A stretch of DNA of 64,000 nucleotides from Pseudonocardia sp. HH130629-09 (GCF_001294645.1 NZ_CP011868.1:1178001-1242000); one strand, 5' to 3'. Positions 34,757-43,368 are shown, counted from the first letter of the stretch. Translations and numbers: made by a program. The notes: generated from the letters alone by a model not told the origin.

Positions 34757-36025
34757 CTATCGGGCGAAGGGGTAGGTGACGGACTCGTCGTCCGGATCGT
34801 TCAACGGGGAACCCCGCCACAGCCAGTCGTAGGACACGTCGGACTCGCCCTGGAAGCGGCGCAGCTTCTCGTCGCGTTCGCGCTGCTCGGGGCCGTCGGG
34901 CAGGTGGTAGAAGTCCATGTTCTGCAGCGAGGCGTCCTGCACGACGCCCGCGTGCTTGGCGCGGCGCTGCACGTACCGCGCGAGCGCGGTGTCGATCCCG
35001 CCGCGGCCGGCAGCGCCGAGCTCCTCGGCCAGCACGGCGGCGTCCTCCATCGCCTGCGATGCGCCCTGGGCCTGGTAGGGGAGCATCGCGTGGCAGGCGT
35101 CGCCGAGCAGGGCGACCCGGCCGTCGAGCCAGACCGGGTCGCGGCGGCGCCGGTACAGCGCCCACACCGAGACGTCGTCCTTGGCCTTGGACAGCATCGC
35201 CGGGACGCGGTCGTCCCAGTCGGCGAAGTCGGCGACGAGGTCCTCGGCGGTGGCGGGGGCGCTCCAGTCGCGCTCGACCTGCTCGGTGCAGGGCACGATC
35301 GCGACGACGTTGAGGTACTCGCCGCTGCGGATCATGTAGTGCACCAGGTGCTTGCCGGGGCCGTACCAGATCGTGGAGTGGTAGCGGTCGAGCAGGAACC
35401 GGGTCGCCGGGTCCGCGGCGATCAGCTCGCCGGGGATCAGGGCGCGGTAGGCCATCTCGCCGGAGAAGGCGAGGGTGTCGTCGAACCCGGCGAGGTCGCG
35501 CACCCCGGACCGGATGCCGTCGGCGCCGACCAGCACGTCGCCCGCGACGCGCAGCCCGCGCGCGGTGACGGCCACCGGGCGGTCCGGGTCGCTGCGGTCG
35601 AGTTCGACGACCTTCGCGTCGGTGTGCACGGTCACGGCGGGGCCGGGGCCGTCCGGGTCGAGGCAGGCATCGAGCAGGACCCGGTGCAGGTCGGCGCGGT
35701 GGTAGTGCCAGTACGGCGCACCGTAGGCCTCGACGACCTGCTGCCCGAGCGGGAGCTGGGCGATGATCGAGCCGTCCGCCCAGCGCCGCCGCACCTGGTC
35801 CTGCGGGGCGGTGTGGATCCGCTCCAGCGACCGGCGCAGCCCCAGGCCGAACAGGATGCGGCTGGCGTTGGGGGCGGTCTGGATCCCGGCGCCGACCTCG
35901 CCGAGCTGCGGCGCGGCCTCGAGCACGGTGGCCCGGAAGCCCTGGCGGCGCAGGGCCAGTGCGGCGGTCAGCCCGCCGAGGCCGCCGCCCGTGACCGTGA
36001 TCTCCAGGGACTGGCTGGGTGCCAC
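34757..36025 (-). CDS. nicC: 6-hydroxynicotinate 3-monooxygenase (FAD-dependent)
   Basis: The protein has 422 residues, class A flavoprotein monooxygenase. Motifs are GGGLGGLTAALAL (dinucleotide-binding, about residues 13-25), the DG motif VLVGADGIRSGVR (about residue 168) and GD in ALLGDACHAMLPYQAQGASQAMEDA (about residue 295). NicC decarboxylatively hydroxylates 6-hydroxynicotinate to 2,5-dihydroxypyridine with NADH and O2. The gene is first in the right operon, behind promoter copy 2. Salicylate hydroxylase is the family alternative, but the neighbours decide for NicC. Confidence 0.88.
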   Translation of the reverse strand: MAPSQSLEITVTGGGLGGLTAALALRRQGFRATVLEAAPQLGEVGAGIQTAPNASRILFGLGLRRSLERIHTAPQDQVRRRWADGSIIAQLPLGQQVVEAYGAPYWHYHRADLHRVLLDACLDPDGPGPAVTVHTDAKVVELDRSDPDRPVAVTARGLRVAGDVLVGADGIRSGVRDLAGFDDTLAFSGEMAYRALIPGELIAADPATRFLLDRYHSTIWYGPGKHLVHYMIRSGEYLNVVAIVPCTEQVERDWSAPATAEDLVADFADWDDRVPAMLSKAKDDVSVWALYRRRRDPVWLDGRVALLGDACHAMLPYQAQGASQAMEDAAVLAEELGAAGRGGIDTALARYVQRRAKHAGVVQDASLQNMDFYHLPDGPEQRERDEKLRRFQGESDVSYDWLWRGSPLNDPDDESVTYPFAR

Positions 36026-36074
36026 GACTACCTCCTCGCATCCGGCGGACCTGTGACGTGGCCCGCACGAGAAG

Positions 36075-36105
36075 TAATCCGAGCACGTACTATCCGGATA
36101 CGCAA
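36075..36105 (-). promoter_or_regulatory. nic promoter/operator copy 2 (upstream of nicC)
   Basis: On the minus strand this 31-bp element matches 21338-21368 with one mismatch. Here the core is the perfect palindrome TATCCGGATA (36091-36100). It lies 50-80 bases before the nicC start and 56 bases from the 3' end of the MarR gene, which reads in the same direction. Confidence 0.75.
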
Positions 36106-36160
36106 GGTTCTCGTGGGAACGAACCGGAAGGGAAACCGGGACGTAACGGGGCGGGCGGGT

Positions 36161-36685
36161 TCAGTCGTCGCCGGGCAGCGACGTCCGCTCCGCGACAGCC
36201 TCCCAGTGGGCGCCGAGGGTGTTGAGCAGGCCGGCGATCTCCGAGCGCCGGTCCTGCGGGACCGCGGCCAGCAGCTCCGCGTCCAGGCGCCGCGTCCGGC
36301 GGGTGACCTCGGCGAGGGCGGCCGCGCCGTCGCCGGTGAGGGAGAGGATCTTGCGCCGGGCGTCGCGGGGGGACTCGGTGCGCACGATCAGTCCTCGGCG
36401 CTCCATCCGGCGGCAGACGTCGGCCATCGTGGAGGTGTCCAGGGCGACGGCGCCGGCCAGCGAGCTCTGGTCGGACTCCGGGTAGGCGCGGATCGCCGAC
36501 AGCACCGCGAACTGCGGGCCGGTCAGCACCGGGTCGACGTGGCGGCTCCAGGCGGCGAGGTACGCCTGGTACATGCGGCGCGCGCCGTAGCCGGGGGCGG
36601 CGACCAGGTCGGCCGGCGGAGCGGTCACGACGGCCGGGCGGCGGTGTTCCCCGCGGTCCGTTCCGCGGCGCAACGGCTCGCCCAT
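36161..36685 (-). CDS. nicR: MarR-family regulator, NicR-like
   Basis: The protein has 174 residues. The winged HTH spans about residues 60-130 (LTGPQFAVLSAIRAYPESDQSSLAGAVALDTSTMADVCRRMERRGLIVR, seen in parts). NicR of Pseudomonas putida is a MarR repressor relieved by 6-hydroxynicotinate, so the gene's position upstream of nicC suggests the same job. It reads in the same direction as nicC but is separated by 135 bases carrying promoter copy 2. The symbol is assigned by context. Confidence 0.75.
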   Translation of the reverse strand: MGEPLRRGTDRGEHRRPAVVTAPPADLVAAPGYGARRMYQAYLAAWSRHVDPVLTGPQFAVLSAIRAYPESDQSSLAGAVALDTSTMADVCRRMERRGLIVRTESPRDARRKILSLTGDGAAALAEVTRRTRRLDAELLAAVPQDRRSEIAGLLNTLGAHWEAVAERTSLPGDD

Positions 36686-36773
36686 GATGCCTCCGTGCTC
36701 GTCCGGGCCAGTGCCCTCGTCGGGGACGGATCCTACGTGTCCGGACGATCACCCCGGGTGCCCGGGCCGGGGC

Positions 36774-37352
36774 TCAGCGCGGACGCAGGCCGTCGACGAG
36801 CAGGTCGAGCAGTCGTCCGGCCTGCTCGCGTGCCTGTGGGTCGGCGACGGCCATGCAGATCCCGCTGGTGCCGACGAGCACGTCCGCGGCGTCGACGTCG
36901 TCGCGCAGGGTGCCGTCGGCGACGCCGGCCTGCTGTAGCAGTCGGACGGCCTCGACCATCCGCTCGCGACTCTGGGTGAACGGGTTGTGCCCGCAGGCGA
37001 CGAGAGCGTGCAGTGAGTCCGCGAGGTGCTTCTTCGTGATCACGTAGTCGACGAAGCGGTCCATCCAGGCCCGTAGTGCCTGGTCCGCGGGCAGCTCGGT
37101 GCGCAGCTGTTCGGCCGCGGCGCAGAGCCGGTCGAGCTCGTTGCGGTAGACCGCCTCGACCAGGGAGTCCCGGTTCGGGAAGTGCCGGTAGAGCGTGCCG
37201 ATGCCGACGCCGGCGTCCTTCGCGATGCCGTCGAGGGTCGTGGCGGGGCCGCCGCGGCTCTCCGCGGTGAACGCGCGCACGGCCGCGGCCAGCAGCAGCT
37301 CCCGGTTGCGCGCGGCGTCCGCGCGCAGGCCGGAACGTGTGCTGGTGCCCAT
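36774..37352 (-). CDS. TetR-family transcriptional regulator
   Basis: The protein has 192 residues. The N-terminal HTH (about residues 18-62) includes TTLDGIAKDAGVGIGTLYRHFPNRDSLVEAVY. The C-terminal ligand domain matches the SCO-type group with LRAWMDRFVDYVITKKHLADSL. It is divergent from the SDR gene at 37528, and two palindromes in the gap (37400-37419, 37436-37449) are likely operators. Confidence 0.9.
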   Translation of the reverse strand: MGTSTRSGLRADAARNRELLLAAAVRAFTAESRGGPATTLDGIAKDAGVGIGTLYRHFPNRDSLVEAVYRNELDRLCAAAEQLRTELPADQALRAWMDRFVDYVITKKHLADSLHALVACGHNPFTQSRERMVEAVRLLQQAGVADGTLRDDVDAADVLVGTSGICMAVADPQAREQAGRLLDLLVDGLRPR

Positions 37353-37399
37353 GACGGTTCCTCCTCGGGTGGACTGACGATCCCACGATACGTCTTGCG

Positions 37400-37449
37400 A
37401 TCCGGAGGATGCTCCGGATAGAGTCCCGAGTCATACGGAGGATCCTCCG
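37400..37449. promoter_or_regulatory. paired TetR operators
   Basis: ATCCGGAGGATGCTCCGGAT (37400-37419, 8-bp arms) and CGGAGGATCCTCCG (37436-37449, perfect palindrome) share the core CGGAGGAT and lie 36 bases apart centre to centre (about). They sit in the divergent TetR/SDR gap. Confidence 0.65.
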
Positions 37450-37527
37450 CTTACTTGTCCCCGGGGACACGGCGACGCAACGACGACGTCACCGACCGCG
37501 TACCCGGTGCTCAGAAGGGATCACGCC

Positions 37528-38481
37528 ATGCTGTTCCGCTCCACGACCGACCGATCCCGTCCCGTCTCCACCATCACCTCGACCACCTCGACGGCGGCCG
37601 CCGTCCTCCCGGTCGCACCGGCCGCGGCCACCGCCGCCGACGTCCTCGCCGGCGTCGACCTCACCGGGCGGCGCGCCGTCGTCACCGGTGCCACCACCGG
37701 GGTCGGTCTCGCCACCGCCCGCGCACTGGCCGCCGCCGGGGCCGAGGTCACCCTCGCCGTGCGCGACGCCGAGGCCGGGGCCGTCGCCCGCGACGGCATC
37801 GTCGCCGACACCGGCAACGAGCGCGTCGCCGTCGGCGAGCTCGACCTGTCCGACCAGCGCTCGGTCGCCCGCTTCGTGCGGCTGTGGGACGGCCCGCTGC
37901 ACATGCTCGTGCACGCCGCCGCCGTCGCCGGTGCCCCGCTGACCCGCACCGTCGACGACTGGGAGCTGCACCTGGCCGTCAACCACCTCGGGCCGGCGTC
38001 GCTCACCTCGGGGCTGCACTGGGCGCTCACCGCGGTCGACGGCGCCCGGGTGGTCACCGCGACCTCCGCCGCCCACCGGGACGCGGCGTTCGACCCGGAG
38101 GACCCGCACTTCTCCGACGAGCGCTACGACGCCCACCTCGCCCACGCCCGGTCCCGGAGTGCGGCGCTGCTGCACGCGGTCGAGGCCGCGCGTCGCTGGT
38201 CGGGCGACGGGATCGCGGTGAACGCCGCCGACCCCGGCCCGGTGGGGGTCGACCCCGAGCAGGGGGCCGCGACGGTCGTGCTGGCTGCGGCGTCACCGCT
38301 GGTCGGGGGGATCAGCGGGCGCTACTTCGCCGGGCTCGCGGAGGCGGGACCGGTCGGGCCGGGAGTGGCGGGCGGGGTCGCCACCCACGCGCTCGACCCG
38401 GTCGTCGCGCGGCGGGTCTGGCGCTGGACCGAGCGCACGCTGCGCGAGGTCTGGTTCGCCGGGCTGCCCATCGTGGCCTGA
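37528..38481 (+). CDS. SDR-family protein with altered catalytic residues
   Basis: The protein has 317 residues. The Rossmann motif TGATTGVGLATA lies near residue 52, and NHLG is present. The expected YxxxK of retinol-dehydrogenase-like SDRs (usually YGQSK) reads H206-A-R-S-R210, so both the catalytic Tyr and Lys are replaced. A Tyr at 200 is out of register. It may be non-catalytic or use a changed chemistry. Residues 1-40 are a Thr/Ala-rich extension. An ATG at 37507 adds 7 codons. It is divergent from the TetR gene, which probably represses it. Confidence 0.8.
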   Translation: MLFRSTTDRSRPVSTITSTTSTAAAVLPVAPAAATAADVLAGVDLTGRRAVVTGATTGVGLATARALAAAGAEVTLAVRDAEAGAVARDGIVADTGNERVAVGELDLSDQRSVARFVRLWDGPLHMLVHAAAVAGAPLTRTVDDWELHLAVNHLGPASLTSGLHWALTAVDGARVVTATSAAHRDAAFDPEDPHFSDERYDAHLAHARSRSAALLHAVEAARRWSGDGIAVNAADPGPVGVDPEQGAATVVLAAASPLVGGISGRYFAGLAEAGPVGPGVAGGVATHALDPVVARRVWRWTERTLREVWFAGLPIVA

Positions 38482-38486
38482 GTCGC

Positions 38487-38519
38487 CGACGGCCGGGCAC
38501 CCGCCCGGCCCGGCCGTCG
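38487..38519. terminator. hairpin between the SDR and glucosidase genes
   Basis: CGACGGCCGGG (38487-38497) and CCCGGCCGTCG (38509-38519) form a perfect 11-bp stem between convergent genes. It is a probable bidirectional terminator. Confidence 0.65.
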
Positions 38520-38532
38520 TGGTGGAGGAGGA

Positions 38533-38571
38533 GTCAGTGACGCAGCTCAGTGGTGCAGCTCAGTGGCGCAG
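38533..38571 (-). repeat. three tandem 13-bp units at the glucosidase stop codon
   Basis: On the minus strand CTGCGCCACTGAG is followed by CTGCACCACTGAG and CTGCGTCACTGAC. Each unit carries a TGA, and the 13-base period puts a stop in all three frames. The first unit contains the real end of the glucosidase gene (LRH-stop). Confidence 0.7.
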
Positions 38572-40212
38572 CCACACCGCGGTGTCGGCCGGGACCTCGC
38601 CGCGCGCGGTGAGCGGGCCGCTGGCCAGCATCACCTCGGCGTCCTCGGGCAGCGACACCGGCGCGGAGGAGACGTTCACCAGGCAGGTGAAGCCGCCGTC
38701 GCCGGCGTCGGAGGTGCGGGTCAGGGCCAGCGTGCCTTCCGGCGACTCCTGCCAGGTCAGGGTGCCGCCGCCGAGCGCGGGGTGGGCGCGGCGGATGGCC
38801 AGCGCGTCGCGGTAGAGGTGCAGCACCGAGTCCGGGTCGGCCTCCTGGGCGTCCGCGGCGTGCCGGGCGAAGACCGCGGGCTGGGGCAGCCACGGTTCGC
38901 CGGACGGGCCGAAGCCGAAGCCCGGCGCGTCCGCGACCCACGGCAGCGGGACGCGGCAGCCGTCGCGTCCGCGCAGGGTGTGCCCGGACAGCTCCCAGGT
39001 CGGGTCGTCGAGCCGGTCGGTCGGGATGTCCTCGACCTCGGGAAGCCCGAGCTCCTCGCCCTGGTAGAGGTACGCGGTGCCGGGCAGCGCGAGCATCAGC
39101 AGCGTCGCCGCGCGGGCCCGGCGCAGCCCGAGCTCCGGGTCGGCGGGCAGGGCGATCACGTCGTCGAGGTTCCAGCCGCGCCCGGCCTCGGGCTTGCGGG
39201 CCAGCCGGCTGGGGTGCCGGCAGACGTCGTGGTTGGACAGCACCCAGGTCGCCGGTGCGCCGACCCGGGTGTTCTCGGCGATCGCGTCGTCGATGTTGGC
39301 GCGCAGGTCGTCGGCCAGCCAGGCGGCGGTGAGGAAGTTGAAACTGAACGCGGTCTGCAGCTCGTCCGGGCGCAGGTAGCGGGCCAGTCGCTGCGGGTCC
39401 GGCACCCAGGCCTCGGCGACGAACACCCGCGGCGGGTCGTAGGTGTCGCCGATCCGGCGCCACGACCGGAAGATGTCGTGCACGCGGTCGCGGTCGAGGT
39501 AGGGGTGGCTGCCGTCCTGGACGTCGTTGACGCCCTCGACGATGTCGGGCAGCCCGGGCTCCTTCACCATCGAGTTCGCGACGTCGACGCGGAACCCGTC
39601 CACACCCCGGTCGAACCAGAAGCGCAGCGTCTCCTCGAAGTCGGCGCGGATCTCCGGGTGCTCCCAGTTCACGTCCGGCTGTCGGATGTCGAACAGGTGC
39701 AGGTACCACTGCTCCGGGGTCCCGTCGGGGGAGACGACCCGCTCCCACGCGGACCCGCCGAACATCGACTGCCAGTTGTTGGGCGGCAGCGCGCCGTCGG
39801 TGCCGCGGCCGTCGCGGAAGATGTAGCGCTCGCGCTCCGGTGAGCCGGGGCCGGCGGCCAGCGCCTGCCGGAACCACACGTGCTCGTCGGAGTGGTGGTT
39901 CGGGACGATGTCGAGCAGCACCTTGATGCCGCGCTCGTGCGCCTCGGCGATCAGGGCCTCGGCCTGCGCGGTGTCGCCGAACATCGGGTTGATCGCGCGG
40001 TAGTCGGCCACGTCGTAGCCGCCGTCGGCCAGCGGAGACGGGTACCAGGGGTTGATCCAGATCGCGTCGACGCCGAGCCGGTCGAGATGGTCGAGCCTGC
40101 TGCGCAGGCCGGTGAGGTCACCGGTCCCGTCGCCGTTCCCGTCGGCGAAGCTTCGGATGTAGACCTGGTAGACGACGGCGTTGCGCCACCAGTCCTGCTC
40201 GTGCACGGACAT
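38560..40212 (-). CDS. alpha-glucosidase / oligo-1,6-glucosidase, GH13
   Basis: The protein has 550 residues. GH13 conserved regions are in order: DIVPNHHSDEH, GFRVDVANSMV (nucleophile Asp), VFVAEAWVP (acid/base Glu) and LSNHDVCRH (transition-state Asp). The start VVYQVYIRSFADGNGDGTGDLTGL, seen as YQVYIRSFADGNGDG, is typical of the oligo-1,6-/alpha-glucosidase group. No signal peptide, so it is cytoplasmic, splitting maltose-, isomaltose- or trehalose-type oligosaccharides. It is divergent from a LacI regulator with a palindromic operator in the gap. ATG 40212 was chosen over a longer upstream frame. Confidence 0.92.
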   Translation of the reverse strand: MSVHEQDWWRNAVVYQVYIRSFADGNGDGTGDLTGLRSRLDHLDRLGVDAIWINPWYPSPLADGGYDVADYRAINPMFGDTAQAEALIAEAHERGIKVLLDIVPNHHSDEHVWFRQALAAGPGSPERERYIFRDGRGTDGALPPNNWQSMFGGSAWERVVSPDGTPEQWYLHLFDIRQPDVNWEHPEIRADFEETLRFWFDRGVDGFRVDVANSMVKEPGLPDIVEGVNDVQDGSHPYLDRDRVHDIFRSWRRIGDTYDPPRVFVAEAWVPDPQRLARYLRPDELQTAFSFNFLTAAWLADDLRANIDDAIAENTRVGAPATWVLSNHDVCRHPSRLARKPEAGRGWNLDDVIALPADPELGLRRARAATLLMLALPGTAYLYQGEELGLPEVEDIPTDRLDDPTWELSGHTLRGRDGCRVPLPWVADAPGFGFGPSGEPWLPQPAVFARHAADAQEADPDSVLHLYRDALAIRRAHPALGGGTLTWQESPEGTLALTRTSDAGDGGFTCLVNVSSAPVSLPEDAEVMLASGPLTARGEVPADTAVWLRH

Positions 40213-40264
40213 GATGCTCCCGGGTACGGATCGTGGGCGGGGCGGTGTTGCAGAGTGTTTCATC

Positions 40265-40276
40265 CGGTTGCAACCG
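40265..40276. promoter_or_regulatory. LacI-type operator
   Basis: CGGTTGCAACCG is a perfect 12-bp palindrome with the TTGCAA core typical of LacI/GalR operators. It lies in the 83-base gap between the glucosidase and LacI starts. Confidence 0.6.
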
Positions 40277-40295
40277 CTGTCGAGAGGCGGGCACG

Positions 40296-41321
40296 ATGAC
40301 CCCCGTGACGGACGAGCCGGTGCGCGAGGTCGTACGCCGGGTGGGTGTCCGGCGGGTCGCCGAGCTCGCCGGGGTCTCGCCGGCGACGGTGTCGCGCGCC
40401 CTGCGCGAGGGCACCCCCGTCTCGCACGACACCCGCGAACGCGTCCGGCGGGCGGCGGCCTCCCTCGGCTACTCGGTCCCGGTCCGGCCGCTGACGGTCG
40501 CCGTGCTCGCCCGCTTCCCGACCCGCTGGTTCTTCGCCGAGGCGGTCGCCGGGGTGGAGGGCGTGCTGTCCGCGGCCGGGCACGTCACCCAGCTGCACAA
40601 CCTCGGCGACCCGCAGGCGCGGGCGCACTTCTTCGCGACGCTGCCGGTGCGCGGTCGCGCCGACGGGCTGATCGTCGTCGCCTCGGCCATCGACACCACC
40701 GAGGCCGCGGCGCTGGACGCGCTGGGGATCCCGGTCGTCGTACTCGGCGGGGACATGCCCGGTCGGCCACGGATCGGCATCGACGACCGCGCCGGTGCCC
40801 GGACCGCCGTCCGTCACCTGCTCGGGCTCGGCCACCGCGGCGTCGCGCTGGTGTCGTTCGACCCCGATGAGGCCAACGGCCGCGCCACGACGACCGACCG
40901 GCGCGACGGCTGGGCCGACGCGCACGCCGAGGCCGGGCGCCCCCACGGTCCGGTCGTCGCCACCGGGGCCGGGGTGACCGACGGCGACGCCGCGGCCGCC
41001 GAGCTGCTCTCGCTGCCGGTGATGCCGACCGCGGTGTTCGCGATGTCCGACGAGCTCGCCGTCGGCGTGCTGCGCACCCTGCGCCGCGCCGGCGTGACGG
41101 TGCCGGGACAGGTGTCGGTGGTCGGGTTCGACGACCACGACTCGGCCGCCGTCGCCGAGCTCACCACGGTCGCCCAGCCGGTTCGCCGCCAGGGCGAGCT
41201 CGCCGCCCGGGCACTGCTCGCCGCGCTGGGCGGCGACGTCCCCGGCGGCGTCCCCGGTGATGTCGAGGTGCCGACCCGGCTGGTGGTCCGGGCGACGATG
41301 GCGCCACCCCGGGTCAGCTGA
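40296..41321 (+). CDS. LacI-family transcriptional regulator
   Basis: The protein has 341 residues. The HTH is VRRVAELAGVSPATVSRALRE (about residues 14-34), followed by the hinge and a periplasmic-binding-protein-like sugar domain (HLLGLGHRGVALVSFDPDE, VVGFDDHDSAAVAELTTV). It probably represses the divergent GH13 gene and itself in the absence of an oligosaccharide. I chose ATG 40296; an upstream in-frame GTG (40233) would overlap the operator. The 3' end overlaps the convergent copper ATPase by 8 bases. Confidence 0.9.
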   Translation: MTPVTDEPVREVVRRVGVRRVAELAGVSPATVSRALREGTPVSHDTRERVRRAAASLGYSVPVRPLTVAVLARFPTRWFFAEAVAGVEGVLSAAGHVTQLHNLGDPQARAHFFATLPVRGRADGLIVVASAIDTTEAAALDALGIPVVVLGGDMPGRPRIGIDDRAGARTAVRHLLGLGHRGVALVSFDPDEANGRATTTDRRDGWADAHAEAGRPHGPVVATGAGVTDGDAAAAELLSLPVMPTAVFAMSDELAVGVLRTLRRAGVTVPGQVSVVGFDDHDSAAVAELTTVAQPVRRQGELAARALLAALGGDVPGGVPGDVEVPTRLVVRATMAPPRVS

Positions 41322-43368
41322 CCAGCCGGTCCGGGCGCAGCTCCACCCGGCGCAACAGCTGCGCGTTGAGCGCGACGACGACCGTCGACAGGCTCATCAG
41401 CAGCGCGCCGACCGCGGGCGGGAGCACGAACCCGACCGGGGCGAGCACCCCGGCCGCGAGCGGCACCGAGACCAGGTTGTAGCCGGCCGCCCACCACAGG
41501 TTCTGCAGCATCTTCCGGTACCCGGCGCGGGACAGCGCGATCACCGACAGCACCCCGCGCGGGTCGGACGAGGCGAGGACCACCCCGGCCGAGGCGACGG
41601 CGACGTCGGTCCCGGCCCCGATCGCGATGCCGACGTCGGCCCGGGCCAGCGCCGGGGCGTCGTTCACACCGTCGCCGACCATCGCCACGACCGCGCCGCG
41701 GGCCTGGAGCCGGGCCACCGCCTCGTCCTTGCCCTCGGGCAGCACCTCGGCGACCACCTCGTCGACGCCCAGGTCGCGGGCGACCGCCTCGGCGACCGGG
41801 CGCGCGTCGCCGGTGAGCATCACGACCCGCACACCGCGGGCGTGCAGTGCGTCGACCGCGGCCCGGGACTCCGGGCGGACCGCGTCGGCGAGCGCGAGCG
41901 CGCCGACCACCTCGCCGGGTTCCGCACCGGTCACCACGTACAGCACGGTGGCGCCGTCGTCGCCCCACCGGTGCACGTCGCCGGCGAGCTCCGCGGGCAC
42001 ACCGAGACCGCGCTCGCGCAGCAGCGCCGGGCCGCCCACCGCGACCGGCCGCCCGTCGACGGTCGCGGAGACACCGCGCCCGGTGTACGAGCGGAACCCC
42101 TCGGCGACCGGGACGTCCCGCCCGTCGGCCGCGGTGACGACCGCCCGGGCCAGCGGGTGCTCGCTGTCGGCCTCGACGGCGGCGGCCAGGGACAGGGTCT
42201 CCGCGGCGCCCGCGGTCCCGACGACCCGGGGGCTGCCGGTGGTCAGGGTGCCGGTCTTGTCGAACAGCACCGTGTCGACGGTGCGGGTGCGCTCCAGCGC
42301 GAGCCGGTCGGTGACCAGCACCCCCGACCGCGCCGCGCGGGCCGTGGAGATGGCGATGACCAGCGGGATCGCCAACCCCAGCGCGTGCGGGCAGGCGATC
42401 ACCAGCACGGTGACGGTGCGGGTGACCGCCTGCGCGGTGTCGCCGAGCAGCGTCCACGCGGCGAAGGTCAGCACCCCGGCACCCGCGGCGAACCAGAACA
42501 GCAGCGCCGCCGCGCGGTCGGCGAGTGCCTGGGCCCGGGAGCGCGAGGCCTGCGCGTTCGCGACCAGGCGGCGGATGCCCGACAGTGCGGTGTCCTCGCC
42601 GACGGCGTCGACCCGGACCCGCAGCGCGGAGTCGGTGGCGACGGTACCCGCGACCACGCGGTCGCCGGTCCCGCGCGCGACCGGCCGGGACTCGCCGGTG
42701 ATCATCGACTCGTCCACCTCGGCAGCACCGTCGACGACCGTGCCGTCGGCGGGCACCCGGGCGCCGGACCGGACCAGCACGACGTCGCCGACGGTCAGGT
42801 CGGCCGGTGCGACCGTGCCGATCGCGCCGTCGGCCCCGATCCGCTCGGCGGTGTCCGGCAGCAGCGCGGCCAGTGCGTCGAGGGCTCCGGACGCCTGGCC
42901 GAGCGCACGCATCTCGAGCCAGTGCCCGAGCAGCATGATCACGACCAGCAGTGCCAGCTCCCACCAGAAGTCCAGCCCGCCGACGCCGAGTGAGCTCAGC
43001 AGGCTCGCCACCCACGCGACGCCCACGGCCATGCCGATCAGCAGCATCATCCCGGGCCGGTGCGCCCGGATCTCGGCGACGGCGCCGGACAGGAACGGCC
43101 ACCCCGGCCAGAAGAGGATCACGGTGCCGAGCACCGGTGGGACCCACGCCGACCACGTCGGTGGCGTGTACCCGAGCAGCATCCCGGTCATCGCGCTGAA
43201 CCCGACGACGGGGACGGCGAGCACCAGCGCGACGACGAACCGGTCCCGGAACGCCGCCGCGTGGTCGGCGTGTCCGTGTCCCGTGTGGTCGGCGTGCCCT
43301 CCGTGACCACCCCCGGGGTGCGTCCCGTGCTCCTGCGGGGCCGAGGCGGCCCGTGGCTCGCCGTGCAT
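41314..43368 (-). CDS. copB: copper-exporting P1B-3-type ATPase
   Basis: The protein has 684 residues. The N-terminus is His/Gly-rich (residues 8-36, HGTHPGGGHGGHADHTGHGHA), replacing Cys-x2-Cys domains. Membrane motif is CPH (VIACPHALGLAIP), the hallmark of CopB-like P1B-3 pumps. The phosphorylation site is DKTGT, the actuator loop is TGES, and the hinge is MVGDGVNDAPALARAD, with the last helices containing MSLST. It exports Cu2+ or Cu+ across the membrane. A CsoR-like operator lies upstream. No copper chaperone gene is adjacent. Confidence 0.93.
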   Translation of the reverse strand: MHGEPRAASAPQEHGTHPGGGHGGHADHTGHGHADHAAAFRDRFVVALVLAVPVVGFSAMTGMLLGYTPPTWSAWVPPVLGTVILFWPGWPFLSGAVAEIRAHRPGMMLLIGMAVGVAWVASLLSSLGVGGLDFWWELALLVVIMLLGHWLEMRALGQASGALDALAALLPDTAERIGADGAIGTVAPADLTVGDVVLVRSGARVPADGTVVDGAAEVDESMITGESRPVARGTGDRVVAGTVATDSALRVRVDAVGEDTALSGIRRLVANAQASRSRAQALADRAAALLFWFAAGAGVLTFAAWTLLGDTAQAVTRTVTVLVIACPHALGLAIPLVIAISTARAARSGVLVTDRLALERTRTVDTVLFDKTGTLTTGSPRVVGTAGAAETLSLAAAVEADSEHPLARAVVTAADGRDVPVAEGFRSYTGRGVSATVDGRPVAVGGPALLRERGLGVPAELAGDVHRWGDDGATVLYVVTGAEPGEVVGALALADAVRPESRAAVDALHARGVRVVMLTGDARPVAEAVARDLGVDEVVAEVLPEGKDEAVARLQARGAVVAMVGDGVNDAPALARADVGIAIGAGTDVAVASAGVVLASSDPRGVLSVIALSRAGYRKMLQNLWWAAGYNLVSVPLAAGVLAPVGFVLPPAVGALLMSLSTVVVALNAQLLRRVELRPDRLVS

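Noticed and set aside
38533..38571. Attachment site or integron-like repeat at the end of the glucosidase gene
   Set aside because: Only three 13-bp units, with no integrase nearby.
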